From Sphingomonas edaphi (GTDB lineage: Bacteria; Pseudomonadota; Alphaproteobacteria; Sphingomonadales; Sphingomonadaceae), in the NCBI RefSeq assembly GCF_003583725.1, contig NZ_QXTF01000005.1:1-64000 (forward strand): a DNA stretch of 64,000 bases, given 5' to 3'. Both the position numbers and the translations under genes were made by a program. A model generated the notes under the pieces. It saw nothing but the letters and a program-made list of their open reading frames with translations, did no database searches and was not told the DNA's origin. This document shows, piece by piece, positions 9,205 to 18,849 of this stretch (the first letter of the stretch is position 1; each line of letters opens with the position of its first letter).

Positions 9205-11879
9205 GCAGCGAGGTTGCGCAGAACAAACTGCAGAATGCCGCCCGACCGGTAATATTCCAGCTCGTTGAACGTATCGATGCGGCAGCGGGCGACGATGTCG
9301 AATGTTTCGCCATTCGCGCGGGTGACCTTCACCGTGATATTCTGTCGTGGTTCGATTGAGACAACGCCGTCGATCGAGAAGGTTTCGCCGCCGTCGAGAT
9401 TGTAGGTCGCGGCATTTTCACCCTCCGCGAACTGCAGGGGAAGGACGCCCATACCGACAAGGTTCGAACGGTGGATGCGCTCAAAGCTTTCGGCCAACAC
9501 TGCGCGGACGCCCAGCAGAATAGTACCTTTCGCTGCCCAGTCGCGCGACGAGCCGGTGCCATATTCCTTGCCGGCAACCACGATCAGGGGCGTCCCCTGT
9601 TGCGCATACTCCATGGCCGCGTCGTAGATGGCCTGCGTGTTACCGGACGGCCCCTTTGTGAAGCCGCCTTCGACGCCGTCTAGCATCCGGTTCCGGATGC
9701 GGATGTTGGCGAAGGTACCGCGCATCATCACTTCATGGTTACCGCGGCGCGCGCCGTAGCTATTGAAGTCAGCGCGGGCGACCTCGTGGTCGTTCAGATA
9801 CTTACCCGCCGGGCTGTCGGCCTTGATCGAGCCGGCCGGTGAAATGTGATCGGTTGTAATTGAATCTCCGAACAGCGCCAGGGCGCGTGCACCCTCAATG
9901 TCGGTGAGCGGCTTCGGCGTCATTGTCATGCCCTTAAAGTAGGGCGGATTCTGAATGTATGTGGAGTTGGCCGGCCATGCATATGTATCGCCGCCCGTTA
10001 CCGCGATGGAGCGCCAGCGCTCGTCGCCGCGGAAGACGTCGGCATAGCGGTCTTGGAACATATCACGCGAGACATGCGCGTCGATAAGTTCGCGAATTTC
10101 CTCGTTCGACGGCCAAATGTCCTTCAGGAAGACGTCCTTGCCGTTCTGGTCCTGGCCAATCGGGGTCTTGGTAATGTCCTTCGTTACTGTGCCGAAGAGC
10201 GCATAGGCGACGACCAGCGGCGGCGACGCCAGATAGTTGGCGCGGCAGTCGGGCGAGACCCGCCCTTCGAAGTTGCGGTTACCCGACAGAACCGAGGCAG
10301 CAACCAGGTCGTTTTCATTGATCGCCTTCGAAATCGCCGGCGCGAGTGGGCCAGAATTACCGATGCAAGTGGTACAGCCATAACCGACAAGGTTGAAACC
10401 GATCGCGTCTAGGTCTTCGCTCAATCCCGCCGCGTTGAGATATTCGGTGACGACTTGGCTTCCCGGTGCCAGCGACGTCTTGACCCATGGCTTGCGGGTC
10501 AGGCCGAGAGCCCGCGCCTTGCGAGCAACGAGGCCGGCGGCGATGAGCACACTAGGGTTGGAGGTGTTCGTGCAGCTGGTGATGGCGGCGATCATGACGT
10601 CGCCGTTTGCAACGCCATAGTCCTCCCCGTCGACCGGGCAGCGGATGGATTCGAGCGACTTTTTGTAAGTGCCTTCCAGCTCCGCATTGAACAGTTCGTC
10701 GACTTCGCTGAGGCGAACGCGGTCCTGCGGCCGCTTCGGGCCTGCCAGCGACGGCTCGACCGTCGACATGTCGAGGTCCAGCGTGTCCGTGAACAGCGGG
10801 TCAGGCGTCGTGCTGTCACGCCACATTCCCTGCGCCTTGGCATATTCGCGAACGAGAGCAATGCGATTCTCGTCACGGCCGGTTAGGCGGAGGTAGTCGA
10901 TCGTCCGCTCATCAATCGGGAAGAAGCCACAGGTCGCACCATATTCGGGCGCCATGTTGGCAATTGTCGCGCGGTCGGCGAGGCTGAGCGCATCGAGGCC
11001 CGGTCCGAAGAATTCGACGAAGCGGCCGACGACGCCCTTGGCGCGAAGCATCTGGGTGACGGTCAGCACCAGGTCAGTGGCGGTAATGCCTTCCTTCAGT
11101 TCGCCCGACAGGCGGAAGCCGACGACTTCGGGGATGAGCATCGACACCGGCTGGCCGAGCATCGCTGCCTCCGCCTCGATGCCGCCCACGCCCCATCCGA
11201 GCACGCCAAGACCGTTGACCATCGTCGTGTGGCTGTCCGTGCCGACCAGCGTATCGGGGTAGGCGATTTCGGTGCCAGCCTGGTCCACGCTCGTCCAGAC
11301 GGTCTGCGCGATATGCTCAAGGTTCACCTGGTGGCAGATGCCGGTGCCCGGCGGAACCACCTTGAAGTTGTCAAAGCTCTGGCTGCCCCATTTCAGGAAC
11401 TCGTATCGCTCGGCATTCCGCTGGTATTCGAGCGCGACATTGTCCTCGAACGCCTTGGGAGTGCCGAATTCGTCAACCATAACGCTATGGTCGATGACGA
11501 GGTGCACGGGGACGAGCGGGTTGATCTTCTGGGGGTCGCCGCCAAGATTCTTCATGGCGTCGCGCATCGCAGCGAGGTCAACGACGGCCGGAACCCCGGT
11601 GAAGTCCTGCATCAGCACGCGCGCTGGACGATACTGGATCTCGCGGTTGATCCGGCGATCCTTCAGCCAGTCGGCCATCGCCTGCAGGTCGTCCTTGGTA
11701 ACCGTCGTTCCGTCTTCGAACCGAAGCAGGTTTTCGAGCAGGACCTTCATCGAAAAAGGCAAGCGGCTAACGTCGCCCAGCTGCGCGCCGGCCTTCTCCA
11801 GCGAATAATAAGTGTAGCTCTTGCCTCCGGCTTCCAGCGCGGAACGGGTTTTCAGGCTGTCCTGGCCGGTCGGGATCAT
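9201..11879 (-). CDS. acnA: Aconitate hydratase A
   Basis: This 892-residue enzyme of the IRP/AcnA type interconverts citrate and isocitrate in the TCA cycle. Cluster cysteines are seen in SCTNTSNPS and [12 protein letters not shown]. The segment [21 protein letters not shown] is split across conserved positions in the first third, and SSRDWAAKG marks the swivelling C-terminal domain. The length and domain order are normal. It is monocistronic here; a gap of 99 bases separates it from corA upstream on the same strand. Aconitase is a cytoplasmic 4Fe-4S enzyme and a possible client of the adjacent YgfZ. Confidence 0.98.
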   Translation of the reverse strand: MIPTGQDSLKTRSALEAGGKSYTYYSLEKAGAQLGDVSRLPFSMKVLLENLLRFEDGTTVTKDDLQAMADWLKDRRINREIQYRPARVLMQDFTGVPAVVDLAAMRDAMKNLGGDPQKINPLVPVHLVIDHSVMVDEFGTPKAFEDNVALEYQRNAERYEFLKWGSQSFDNFKVVPPGTGICHQVNLEHIAQTVWTSVDQAGTEIAYPDTLVGTDSHTTMVNGLGVLGWGVGGIEAEAAMLGQPVSMLIPEVVGFRLSGELKEGITATDLVLTVTQMLRAKGVVGRFVEFFGPGLDALSLADRATIANMAPEYGATCGFFPIDERTIDYLRLTGRDENRIALVREYAKAQGMWRDSTTPDPLFTDTLDLDMSTVEPSLAGPKRPQDRVRLSEVDELFNAELEGTYKKSLESIRCPVDGEDYGVANGDVMIAAITSCTNTSNPSVLIAAGLVARKARALGLTRKPWVKTSLAPGSQVVTEYLNAAGLSEDLDAIGFNLVGYGCTTCIGNSGPLAPAISKAINENDLVAASVLSGNRNFEGRVSPDCRANYLASPPLVVAYALFGTVTKDITKTPIGQDQNGKDVFLKDIWPSNEEIRELIDAHVSRDMFQDRYADVFRGDERWRSIAVTGGDTYAWPANSTYIQNPPYFKGMTMTPKPLTDIEGARALALFGDSITTDHISPAGSIKADSPAGKYLNDHEVARADFNSYGARRGNHEVMMRGTFANIRIRNRMLDGVEGGFTKGPSGNTQAIYDAAMEYAQQGTPLIVVAGKEYGTGSSRDWAAKGTILLGVRAVLAESFERIHRSNLVGMGVLPLQFAEGENAATYNLDGGETFSIDGVVSIEPRQNITVKVTRANGETFDIVARCRIDTFNELEYYRSGGILQFVLRNLAA

Positions 11880-11978
11880 GGCTTTCCTCTACATGTTCGA
11901 ATGGGGCCGCGCGGGGTCCGGCGGCGGTTGGCCGCGCCCCTAGCAAGAATGGCCTGTCATGACAAAGGGTGGCTGGCC

Positions 11979-12956
11979 TTAGAGCCAGCCTTTTCGCCTC
12001 GCCCACCAATAGGGAAGGATCGCGCTGGCCAGGATCAGCGCCAGCGACATGGGATAGCCGAACACCCATTTCAGTTCCGGCATATGTTCGAAGTTCATCC
12101 CGTAAATACCGGCAATCAGGGTCGGCGGCATCAGGACGACCGCTACCACCGAGAATATCTTCATGACGAAATTCTGTTCGAGGTTGATCATGCCCAGTGA
12201 GGCGTCGAGCAGGAAGTTCAGGTTCTCGGCCAAAAAGTCGCTGTGGTCGTCAAGCGCTCTTGTGTCCCCAAGCAGGCTTTTGACGTGCCGCCGAGCACTG
12301 TCGCGGTCTCCCATGATGTCCAGCGACCCAAGGTAGCCAAGAGTCCGGCTAGTGCTGACCGAGCTTTCACGAAGCCGTGCCAGCAACCGCTGCATCTCAC
12401 CGATACGGATCATCAGTGCCTCATAGCGCAGCTCGGGATTGCGGCGCCTCTTGTTCGAATGCCGCTCGAACACCTGACGCGAAATCGTGGCGATGTCCCT
12501 TCCTGCCTCCTCCAATTCATCGGCTATCCGGTCGACGATCGCATCAAGGAGGCGGACCAGCACGCCGAGTGCGTCGGTTATGTCCTCGGCTTCTGCGTAT
12601 GCATGTTCGGCGAATACGACGAACGGTGTCGGGTCGATATAGCGAACGGTGACGAGGTGGGATTTGGTCAACATGAAGGTGACTGGATCAGTCGCCGGTT
12701 CGCCATCCTTGATGCCGAACACCACGGACATCGTCATGAAAAAGACGCCGTCCTTCTCGTAGAGACGCGACGACGGCTCAATCTCCAGCATTTCCTCGCG
12801 AGTAGGAATGTTGGTGCCGATAATCTTTTCGGCGACCGCTTCTTCTGCCTTGGTCGGCTCGAGGAGATCGACCCAAACCGCGTGCTGAAGCCCCGAGGCC
12901 ACATCGCCGGCATCGATGGGCTTTGGAGAGCATCCGGGACCAAACAGGCGCAACAT
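11979..12956 (-). CDS. corA: CorA-type magnesium/cobalt transporter
   Basis: The protein is about 325 residues, with a long soluble N-terminal funnel and two C-terminal transmembrane helices. The signature GMN is present in GIYGMNFEHMPEL between the helices, and the C-terminal tail is basic (ARRKGWL). CorA pentamers import Mg2+ and sometimes Co2+ or Ni2+. I prefer ATG 12956 (MLRLFGPG) over an upstream TTG at 12992, because the family starts near this point; neither start has a strong ribosome binding site. It shares a short divergent region with the DUF2585 gene. Confidence 0.92.
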   Translation of the reverse strand: MLRLFGPGCSPKPIDAGDVASGLQHAVWVDLLEPTKAEEAVAEKIIGTNIPTREEMLEIEPSSRLYEKDGVFFMTMSVVFGIKDGEPATDPVTFMLTKSHLVTVRYIDPTPFVVFAEHAYAEAEDITDALGVLVRLLDAIVDRIADELEEAGRDIATISRQVFERHSNKRRRNPELRYEALMIRIGEMQRLLARLRESSVSTSRTLGYLGSLDIMGDRDSARRHVKSLLGDTRALDDHSDFLAENLNFLLDASLGMINLEQNFVMKIFSVVAVVLMPPTLIAGIYGMNFEHMPELKWVFGYPMSLALILASAILPYWWARRKGWL

Positions 12957-13020
12957 GGCGCGATTCGTGCGCCACGGTGGGCGGCTTGGCAAGCACTGCG
13001 ACGCACCCTACTCCGTCGCC

Positions 13021-13581
13021 ATGCCTTCCGCATTCGAGCGCCCAAAGCCGCTCCTCTCGTCCTTGTTCGTCATTGCGCTATCCATAGCCATCCTGATGGC
13101 AATGGGGCGACCACCGATCTGCACGTGCGGTTCGGTGGAAGTGTGGGGCCGCGTCGGCCCGACTCAAAGCCAGATGCTGGCCGACTGGTACAGCCCAAGC
13201 CATATCGTGCACGGCTTCCTCTTCTACGCTGCATTGCACCTCTTGTGGCGGCGGTCGACGGTCGAGCAGCGCTTCGCGGTCGCGCTGCTGATCGAAGCGG
13301 CATGGGAGATCGCGGAAAACACGCCGATGGTCATCGACCGGTACCGCGAAACGACTATCGCGCTCGGCTATTCCGGCGATTCCATCCTAAACTCCGCCAG
13401 CGATATCGTCATGATGGTGATCGGGTTTGTGGTCGCCCGACAGCTGCCGGTCTGGGCGAGCATTGCCATCGTTATTTCACTGGAACTGGCGCCGCTCGTC
13501 GTCATCCGCGACAATCTGACGCTCAATGTCTGGATGCTGCTCGCACCCAGCGACGCTTTGCGGGCCTGGCAGGCAGACTAG
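13021..13581 (+). CDS. DUF2585 (UPF0314) integral membrane protein
   Basis: The 186-residue protein is hydrophobic with several predicted membrane segments (starting LLSSLFVIALSIAILMAM). It carries features of the DUF2585 family found mainly in Alphaproteobacteria: ICTCG after the first helix, SPSHIVHGFLFY, EAAWEIAENTP and YSGDSILNSASD. The last three contain conserved His, Glu and Asp residues in or near the membrane. Its function is unknown. ATG 13021 is chosen because upstream codons in this frame overlap the corA start region and do not resemble the family. It is followed by a PagL-like gene on the same strand after 37 bases. Confidence 0.85.
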   Translation: MPSAFERPKPLLSSLFVIALSIAILMAMGRPPICTCGSVEVWGRVGPTQSQMLADWYSPSHIVHGFLFYAALHLLWRRSTVEQRFAVALLIEAAWEIAENTPMVIDRYRETTIALGYSGDSILNSASDIVMMVIGFVVARQLPVWASIAIVISLELAPLVVIRDNLTLNVWMLLAPSDALRAWQAD

Positions 13582-13618
13582 ACTTGTCGCCGGGCCGCCG
13601 GCGTTATAGCCAATCGCG

Positions 13619-14128
13619 ATGAAAAAACTCTTTATCTCCGCGACTTGCGGGTTGCTCCTCGCCGCGCCGGCAAATGCAGGCGAGGTTTTCGGCGGCTTAT
13701 ATATCCATGACGTCGACACCGTATCGACGAAGAGCGGGATCGAGGACGGGGTCGATATCCAGCTCGGCTACCGCGGTGGCCACATCGGCTCGACACCGTT
13801 GCAGCCCTATGCGTTCGGCGCGCTCAACACCAATGGCGAAACGAGCTACGCAGCCATCGGAATGTCGGCGCATTTCGGCAGACGTTTGTTCGTCCGTCCC
13901 GGTCTCGGCCTCGCCATCCACAATGGGTCCGACAGCAACTTCAACCGCGCCGACAAGATCGCATTCGGTAGTCGCATCCTATTTGAGCCGGAACTGGGAA
14001 TTGGCTACCATATCTCGGACCGAGCCAGTGTCGAGGCAAGCTGGGTTCATTTGAGCCACGCCCAGCTGTTCGGCGGCCAGAACCCCGGCATCGACAATAT
14101 TGGCGTTCGTTTCGGCTGGAAGCTTTAG
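13619..14128 (+). CDS. PagL-like lipid A 3-O-deacylase (acyloxyacyl hydrolase)
   Basis: The 169-residue protein has a signal peptide (MKKLFISATCGLLLAAPANA) and alternating beta strands of an eight-stranded outer-membrane barrel. It ends in a C-terminal aromatic-rich strand (GVRFGWKL). The PagL signature is seen near the C-terminus: H144 and S146 in VHLSHAQLFG, followed by NPGIDNIG. PagL uses a Ser-His-Glu triad to remove a 3-O-linked acyl chain from lipid A. The expected acidic residue appears to be Asp159 here instead of Glu. Many sphingomonads make glycosphingolipids rather than, or besides, LPS, so the substrate deserves caution. The end overlaps the convergent DUF4142 gene by 4 bases. Confidence 0.82.
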   Translation: MKKLFISATCGLLLAAPANAGEVFGGLYIHDVDTVSTKSGIEDGVDIQLGYRGGHIGSTPLQPYAFGALNTNGETSYAAIGMSAHFGRRLFVRPGLGLAIHNGSDSNFNRADKIAFGSRILFEPELGIGYHISDRASVEASWVHLSHAQLFGGQNPGIDNIGVRFGWKL

Positions 14129-14667
14129 CGTCGGCGCAATTGCTGAAGATTTCGGCGCGTGGCCGGCGCCGCCATTTGGGCAGCCGGACGAAGCGTGGGA
14201 CTCGATCCGCGAACTGCGAAGGCCGCGTGCAATTGGGCGGCGCGGGTCAGGACGGGATCCATTACCTGGCGATATAGCTTGTCGACGTCGCCCACGCTTT
14301 CCAACCGGCTGAGGTCTGCCGCTTGCTCGCTGGTCAGCGCGGCGCTTGGCAACAGGTCGAGCCTGCGGCCGGCGAAATTCAGCTGCGAGCCGATGCCGCG
14401 CTGGTCCTGAGCGATAGCGCGCGCCACTTCGCGAAGCCTTGCATCGCCCGTCCGCTGCGCGACCAAGTCCGACGCACGGACTGCAAATAGCGCGCTTGAC
14501 GCCGCCAGTTGCATATAAGCCGCCGGCGCGAGAGCCGCAGCGGCGGGCGCCATGCCCGTTGCTCCGGGAATTGCCACCGGAGCGGGCGCCGGCCGCGATG
14601 CGCAGCCCGCCACCACCAGCAAGGACGCTACGATCAGGGCAATGCGAACTGGCATACTGGCGAACAT
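14125..14667 (-). CDS. DUF4142-type lipoprotein
   Basis: The protein is about 180 residues with a lipoprotein signal ending in VVAGC, followed by an Ala/Pro-rich linker. A helical domain follows (ASSALFAVRASDLVAQRT, REVARAIAQDQRG, LYRQVMDPVLTRAAQLHAAF), as in the DUF4142 four-helix ferritin-like family. The function is unknown. Two starts are possible. ATG 14682 lies directly after the fumC stop, and ATG 14667 has a GGGAG ribosome binding site six bases upstream. I chose 14667, which gives a normal signal peptide. It is the distal gene of a likely sspB-fumC-DUF4142 transcription unit. Confidence 0.72.
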   Translation of the reverse strand: MFASMPVRIALIVASLLVVAGCASRPAPAPVAIPGATGMAPAAAALAPAAYMQLAASSALFAVRASDLVAQRTGDARLREVARAIAQDQRGIGSQLNFAGRRLDLLPSAALTSEQAADLSRLESVGDVDKLYRQVMDPVLTRAAQLHAAFAVRGSSPTLRPAAQMAAPATRRNLQQLRRR

Positions 14668-14682
14668 GGGCAGCTCCCTCAT

Positions 14683-16077
14683 TTACCGACCGAGCATTTC
14701 CCCCGGCTTGACGACACGGTCAAAGGTTTCTTCGTCGACGAGGCCGAGGTCCAAACCGGCTTCCTTTAACGTCTGACCCTTCTTGTGCGCATGCTTGGCG
14801 ATCGTCGCAGCGTTGTCGTAGCCGATTTCCGGCGCGAGCGCCGTGACGAGCATCAACGACTTGTTCATCAACTCGGCAATGCGGGTCTCATCTGGCTCAA
14901 GCCCGTCCAGCGTCCGCTCGGTAAAGCTTTCCATGCCGATGCTCAGCAGGTTGATCGACCGGATGACGTTCGCGCCGATGAGCGGCTTGAACACATTAAG
15001 TTCCATATGCCCCTGCAGGCCGCCCACGGTCACCGCGACATGGTTGCCCATAACTTGGGCTGCGACCATGGTTAGCATTTCGCACTGCGTCGGGTTGACC
15101 TTGCCCGGCATGATCGAGCTGCCTGGCTCATTCTCCGGGAGCTTAAGTTCGCCCAGACCGCAGCGCGGGCCGGAGCCCAGCAGGCGAATGTCGTTGGCGA
15201 CCTTGCTTAGCGAAACGGCGATGGTGTTGAGCACGCCCGACAGCTCGACCATGGTGTCGTGGGCCGCCAGTTCGGCGAACTTGTTTGGCGCCGAAGTGAA
15301 AGGAAGCTGCGTGAGGTTGGCGACTTCTTTTGCGAACGCTTCCGCAAATCCCTTCGGCGCATTCAGGCCCGTGCCAACCGCCGTGCCGCCTTGGGCGAGG
15401 CGAAGGACCCGGGGAAGAACGGCTTCGACCCGGGCAATATTATCCTCGATCATCGCGGCGTAACCGGAGAATTCCTGACCCAGCGTCAGCGGGGTCGCAT
15501 CCTGCAGGTGCGTGCGGCCGATCTTCACGATCCGGTCCCACCGCTCGGCTTGGTCGGCCAAACGGGTGCGGATCGTGTTCAGCGCCGGCAGCAGCTTTCG
15601 GACCACCGCGATGCCCGCCGCAATGTGCATGGCGGTCGGGAAGCTGTCGTTCGACGACTGCCCCTTGTTCACATGATCGTTGGGATGGACCGGCTCCTTG
15701 CCGCCACGGTTGCCGGTCAGCTTCTCATTGGCCCGGCCGGCGATTACTTCATTGGCATTCATGTTGGATTGGGTACCCGAACCCGTCTGCCAGATGACCA
15801 GGGGGAATTGGCTATCCAGATCGCCGCGCGCGACCTCCTCCGCCGCCTGCTGGATCGCTTCCGCCAGGTTAGCGTCGAGGCCGCCGATGCGCGCATTCAC
15901 CCGCGCCGCTGCCTGTTTCACGTAGCCCAAAGCATGAACGATCTCGGCCGGCATCCGCTCGCGTTCACCGAACGGGAAATTGCCGATCGACCGTTCGGTC
16001 TGTGCGCCCCAATAGCTGTCGGCCGGGACATCGATCGGGCCAAAGCTGTCGGTTTCTGTGCGGGTGTTGGTGGGCAT
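14683..16077 (-). CDS. fumC: Fumarate hydratase, class II
   Basis: This 464-residue oxygen-stable enzyme hydrates fumarate to L-malate in the TCA cycle. The fumarase/aspartase signature [11 protein letters not shown] is present, along with [14 protein letters not shown] and [16 protein letters not shown], which hold active-site residues. The N-terminus contains [18 protein letters not shown], normal for FumC. The gene ends exactly one codon boundary before the first possible ATG of the DUF4142 gene. It sits 78 bases downstream of sspB on the same strand. Confidence 0.98.
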   Translation of the reverse strand: MPTNTRTETDSFGPIDVPADSYWGAQTERSIGNFPFGERERMPAEIVHALGYVKQAAARVNARIGGLDANLAEAIQQAAEEVARGDLDSQFPLVIWQTGSGTQSNMNANEVIAGRANEKLTGNRGGKEPVHPNDHVNKGQSSNDSFPTAMHIAAGIAVVRKLLPALNTIRTRLADQAERWDRIVKIGRTHLQDATPLTLGQEFSGYAAMIEDNIARVEAVLPRVLRLAQGGTAVGTGLNAPKGFAEAFAKEVANLTQLPFTSAPNKFAELAAHDTMVELSGVLNTIAVSLSKVANDIRLLGSGPRCGLGELKLPENEPGSSIMPGKVNPTQCEMLTMVAAQVMGNHVAVTVGGLQGHMELNVFKPLIGANVIRSINLLSIGMESFTERTLDGLEPDETRIAELMNKSLMLVTALAPEIGYDNAATIAKHAHKKGQTLKEAGLDLGLVDEETFDRVVKPGEMLGR

Positions 16078-16155
16078 GGACGCAGCATTCCTCGAGTGGG
16101 ACTGGATTGCGTTGCCCGTTAGCCAGCAGCAGCCCCGGAGTCGAGAAAAGCCAGG

Positions 16156-16635
16156 CTACTTTTTGCGGGTGAAGTCGACGCTGACGACGTTGGAACCATC
16201 TTCGGTCTCGATCACCGGCGCGTCATTTTCCGGCTCGTCGTGTTCTTCGTGACCTTCCGGCGCGCCATTGGCCTGGAACTTCAAGCTGAAGTCCACGGCC
16301 GGGTCGACGAAATCGGTCACGGCTGCGAACGGCACGACCAGCGTCGATGGCACGCCACCAAAGCTCAGCCCAACCGAAAACCGATCGTCCTCGACCTTTA
16401 GGTCCCAGAAACGATGCTGGATGACGATCGTCATCTCGTCCGGGAAGCGCTCGGCGAGATGCTTGGGGATGGAAACTCCCGGCATCGTAGTCTTGAAGGT
16501 AATGTAGAAATGATGGCCGCCGGGAAGCCCTCCTGCAGCCGAAACCTCGTGAAGCACGCGTCCGACGACCTCGCGCAGCGCCTCCTGGACGATCTCGTCA
16601 TAGGGAATCAGGGACTCAGGGGTTTCCTCACTCAT
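16156..16635 (-). CDS. sspB: SspB-like ClpXP adaptor protein
   Basis: The 159-residue protein matches the alphaproteobacterial SspB family, with a central fold containing GHHFYITFKTTMPGV and ERFPDEMTIVIQHRFWDL. By family knowledge SspB delivers ssrA-tagged and other substrates to ClpXP. The C-terminal tail is acidic and flexible (EEHDEPENDAPVIETEDG) and then basic (DFTRKK); such tails carry the ClpX-binding element. ATG 16635 (MSEETPESLI) is chosen because the frame upstream of it reads as unrelated basic sequence. It is probably co-transcribed with fumC. Confidence 0.88.
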   Translation of the reverse strand: MSEETPESLIPYDEIVQEALREVVGRVLHEVSAAGGLPGGHHFYITFKTTMPGVSIPKHLAERFPDEMTIVIQHRFWDLKVEDDRFSVGLSFGGVPSTLVVPFAAVTDFVDPAVDFSLKFQANGAPEGHEEHDEPENDAPVIETEDGSNVVSVDFTRKK

Positions 16636-16690
16636 CGCTTTTCGTGGTAGCGAGCGACGCCAAACGGTCAAGCGGAGTTAACCCTAACCC

Positions 16691-17068
16691 ATGCCAATCG
16701 ACGCCAAAGCGCCCTATGACCCCGCCAATATCTTCGCTCGGATTATTCGCGGGGAGCTTCCGAACCGCACGGTGCTGGAGACCGAGCACAGCTTGGCGTT
16801 TCACGACATCAATCCGCTCGCCCCGATCCACGTCCTTGTCATTCCAAAGGGCAACTATGTCAGCTGGGACGATTTTACGGAAAAGGCCTCGGAAGCGGAG
16901 ATCACCGATTTTGTCCGCGCGGTCGGGCAGGTCGCCCGGATGACGGGCGCCGACGCGCAGGGTTATCGCCTTCTTTCAAATGTCGGGAAGCGTGGCGGAC
17001 AGGAAGTGCCGCATCTCCATGTCCATGTGTTCGGCGGGCAACCTCTGGGCCCCATGCTCGCCCGCTAG
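16691..17068 (+). CDS. HIT-family nucleotide-binding hydrolase (HinT-like)
   Basis: The 125-residue protein carries the histidine triad HLHVHVFGG near its C-terminus and the N-terminal segment NIFARIIRGELP of the HinT branch. HinT enzymes hydrolyse purine nucleoside phosphoramidates and aminoacyl-adenylates. The length is normal. It is transcribed away from sspB, with 55 bases between the start codons, and lies about 107 bases before the amino acid permease. Confidence 0.93.
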   Translation: MPIDAKAPYDPANIFARIIRGELPNRTVLETEHSLAFHDINPLAPIHVLVIPKGNYVSWDDFTEKASEAEITDFVRAVGQVARMTGADAQGYRLLSNVGKRGGQEVPHLHVHVFGGQPLGPMLAR

Positions 17069-17175
17069 AGGCAAAGGCACGATAATCGGCGCTTGCGCAG
17101 GCGATTCGAAGCGCTAGGCTCCCCGGCACAAAAGGCGGGTCCGCACGAACGGCACCCGCATTCAAGGGGAAGACC

Positions 17176-18774
17176 ATGATTCTCGACCGCGTCAAACCGC
17201 TCGACGCCATCCTTGCGACGGCGCAGAAGAAGGCGCTGCACCGTACGCTCGGCGCATTCCAGCTTACATTGTTCGGTATCGGCTGCATCATCGGCACCGG
17301 TATTTTCGTTCTAACCGCCGCCGGCGCTCAGAAAGCCGGCCCTGGCCTGATGCTGGCGTTCATCATCGCCGGCTTGGTCTGCATAGTCGCCGCGCTCTGC
17401 TATGCGGAGATCGCCGCGATGGTTCCGGTGGCAGGGTCCGCCTACACCTACAGCTACGCTACGATGGGCGAATTTCTTGCCTGGACCGTCGGCTGGGCCC
17501 TCGTTCTAGAATATGCCATCGCCGCGTCGGCCGTGTCCGTTGGCTGGTCAGGATATTTTACGGGAACCATCCTCAATGAGTTCTTGGGGATACAGCTACC
17601 GGCCTACCTCAGTGCCGGTCCGCTGGCACTGGGCGGCGCCGCCGGCGGTTTCATCAACCTGCCCGCGTTCGTCATCGCCCTGCTGATCACCTGGCTGCTG
17701 ATGATCGGCACTACGGAGAGCGCCCGAGTCAATGCGGTGCTCGTGGCGATCAAGGTGACAGCGTTGACTGTGTTCATCGCATTGACGCTGACCAGCGCCT
17801 ATTTCGATCCGGACAAGTTCAACCCGTTCCTGCCCGCGGGCATCTTCGGTGGCTTTGGCACGGGTGTAGGCGCGGTCGGCGCAGCGGCGACGATCTTCTT
17901 CGCCTATGTCGGCTTTGACGCGGTCTCTACCGCGGCAGAGGAAACCAAGGACCCGCAGCGCAACGTCCCTATCGGCCTGATCGGCTCGCTGCTGTTCTGC
18001 ACCGTCTTCTACATCCTCGTCGCGGCCGGCGCGATTGGCACCATCGGCGGCCAGCCGATCATGGGGCCGAACGGCATTCCCTTCCCGGCAGGTTCAGAAG
18101 AGCTGGCTCGTCAGTGCGCGATGCCGGAACATTCCGCTGCGCTGGTTTGCTCTAATGAAGCCCTTGCCCACGTCCTTCGCCAGATCGGCTTCTCGGGCGT
18201 CGGCAATATGCTGGGCATCGCCGCCTTCTTGGCGCTGCCGTCGGTTATTCTGATCTTGCTGTTCGGCCAGACCCGCATCTTCTTCGTGATGGCCCGCGAC
18301 GGCCTGCTACCGGAGAAGCTGTCGGAAGTGCACCCAAAGTGGAAGACGCCGTACGTCGTGACCGCGATGACGGGCGTCGTCGTAGCTATCGCAGCGGCCT
18401 TCCTACCGGTCGGCCAGCTAGCGGACATCGCCAACGCCGGAACGCTCTATGCCTTCCTGATGGTAGCGATTGCCGTGATGCTGCTTCGCAAGCAGGCGCC
18501 AGGCGTGACCCGTCCGTTCCGCGTCCCGGGTCTCGCGATCATCGGGCCACTGACGATCCTCGGCACCGTGTTCCTGTTCCTGAACCTGCCGACGGCGGCG
18601 ATGATGGTCCTGCCGATCTGGACCATCGTCGGCTTCGCTGTCTACTTCGGCTACAGTCGCAGCCACAGCCACCTCGGCCGCGGGATCATCGAAGTTCCGG
18701 AGCTTGATCCCAACGCTCCGCCAATCGATGCGGCGCCGATGCCGGGGGCACCGGTCCCGGGCAGCCGCGACTGA
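17176..18774 (+). CDS. APC-superfamily amino acid permease
   Basis: The 532-residue protein has about twelve membrane segments. The first contains the substrate-binding unwound stretch GIGCIIGTGIFVLTA typical of APC transporters, followed by GSAYTYSYATMGEF. The closest style is the cationic amino acid transporter (CAT/YfnA-like) group; the substrate cannot be stated. The C-terminal tail is Pro- and Ala-rich and probably cytoplasmic. The start ATG has AAGGGGAAG upstream. A strong bidirectional terminator follows at 18801-18828. Confidence 0.9.
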   Translation: MILDRVKPLDAILATAQKKALHRTLGAFQLTLFGIGCIIGTGIFVLTAAGAQKAGPGLMLAFIIAGLVCIVAALCYAEIAAMVPVAGSAYTYSYATMGEFLAWTVGWALVLEYAIAASAVSVGWSGYFTGTILNEFLGIQLPAYLSAGPLALGGAAGGFINLPAFVIALLITWLLMIGTTESARVNAVLVAIKVTALTVFIALTLTSAYFDPDKFNPFLPAGIFGGFGTGVGAVGAAATIFFAYVGFDAVSTAAEETKDPQRNVPIGLIGSLLFCTVFYILVAAGAIGTIGGQPIMGPNGIPFPAGSEELARQCAMPEHSAALVCSNEALAHVLRQIGFSGVGNMLGIAAFLALPSVILILLFGQTRIFFVMARDGLLPEKLSEVHPKWKTPYVVTAMTGVVVAIAAAFLPVGQLADIANAGTLYAFLMVAIAVMLLRKQAPGVTRPFRVPGLAIIGPLTILGTVFLFLNLPTAAMMVLPIWTIVGFAVYFGYSRSHSHLGRGIIEVPELDPNAPPIDAAPMPGAPVPGSRD

Positions 18775-18800
18775 GCGGACGGGCATCTGCCTAAAAAGAA

Positions 18801-18828
18801 GGGGAGGCGTCACCGCCTCCCCTTTTTT
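18801..18828. terminator. Bidirectional intrinsic terminator
   Basis: GGGGAGGCG (18801-18809) and CGCCTCCCC (18814-18822) form a 9-base-pair GC stem with a TCAC loop. The stem is followed by TTTTTT on the plus strand and preceded by AAAAAGAA, which gives a T-run on the minus strand. It serves both the permease (plus) and the adenosine kinase (minus), which converge here. Confidence 0.92.
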
Positions 18829-18849
18829 GTTGCCTGCTGCGGGAATAGC

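Noticed and set aside
11229-13622. Long plus-strand frames antisense to acnA and corA
   Set aside because: Both minus-strand genes have clear motifs and normal lengths. Only the DUF2585 part from 13021, in another frame, is a real plus-strand gene.
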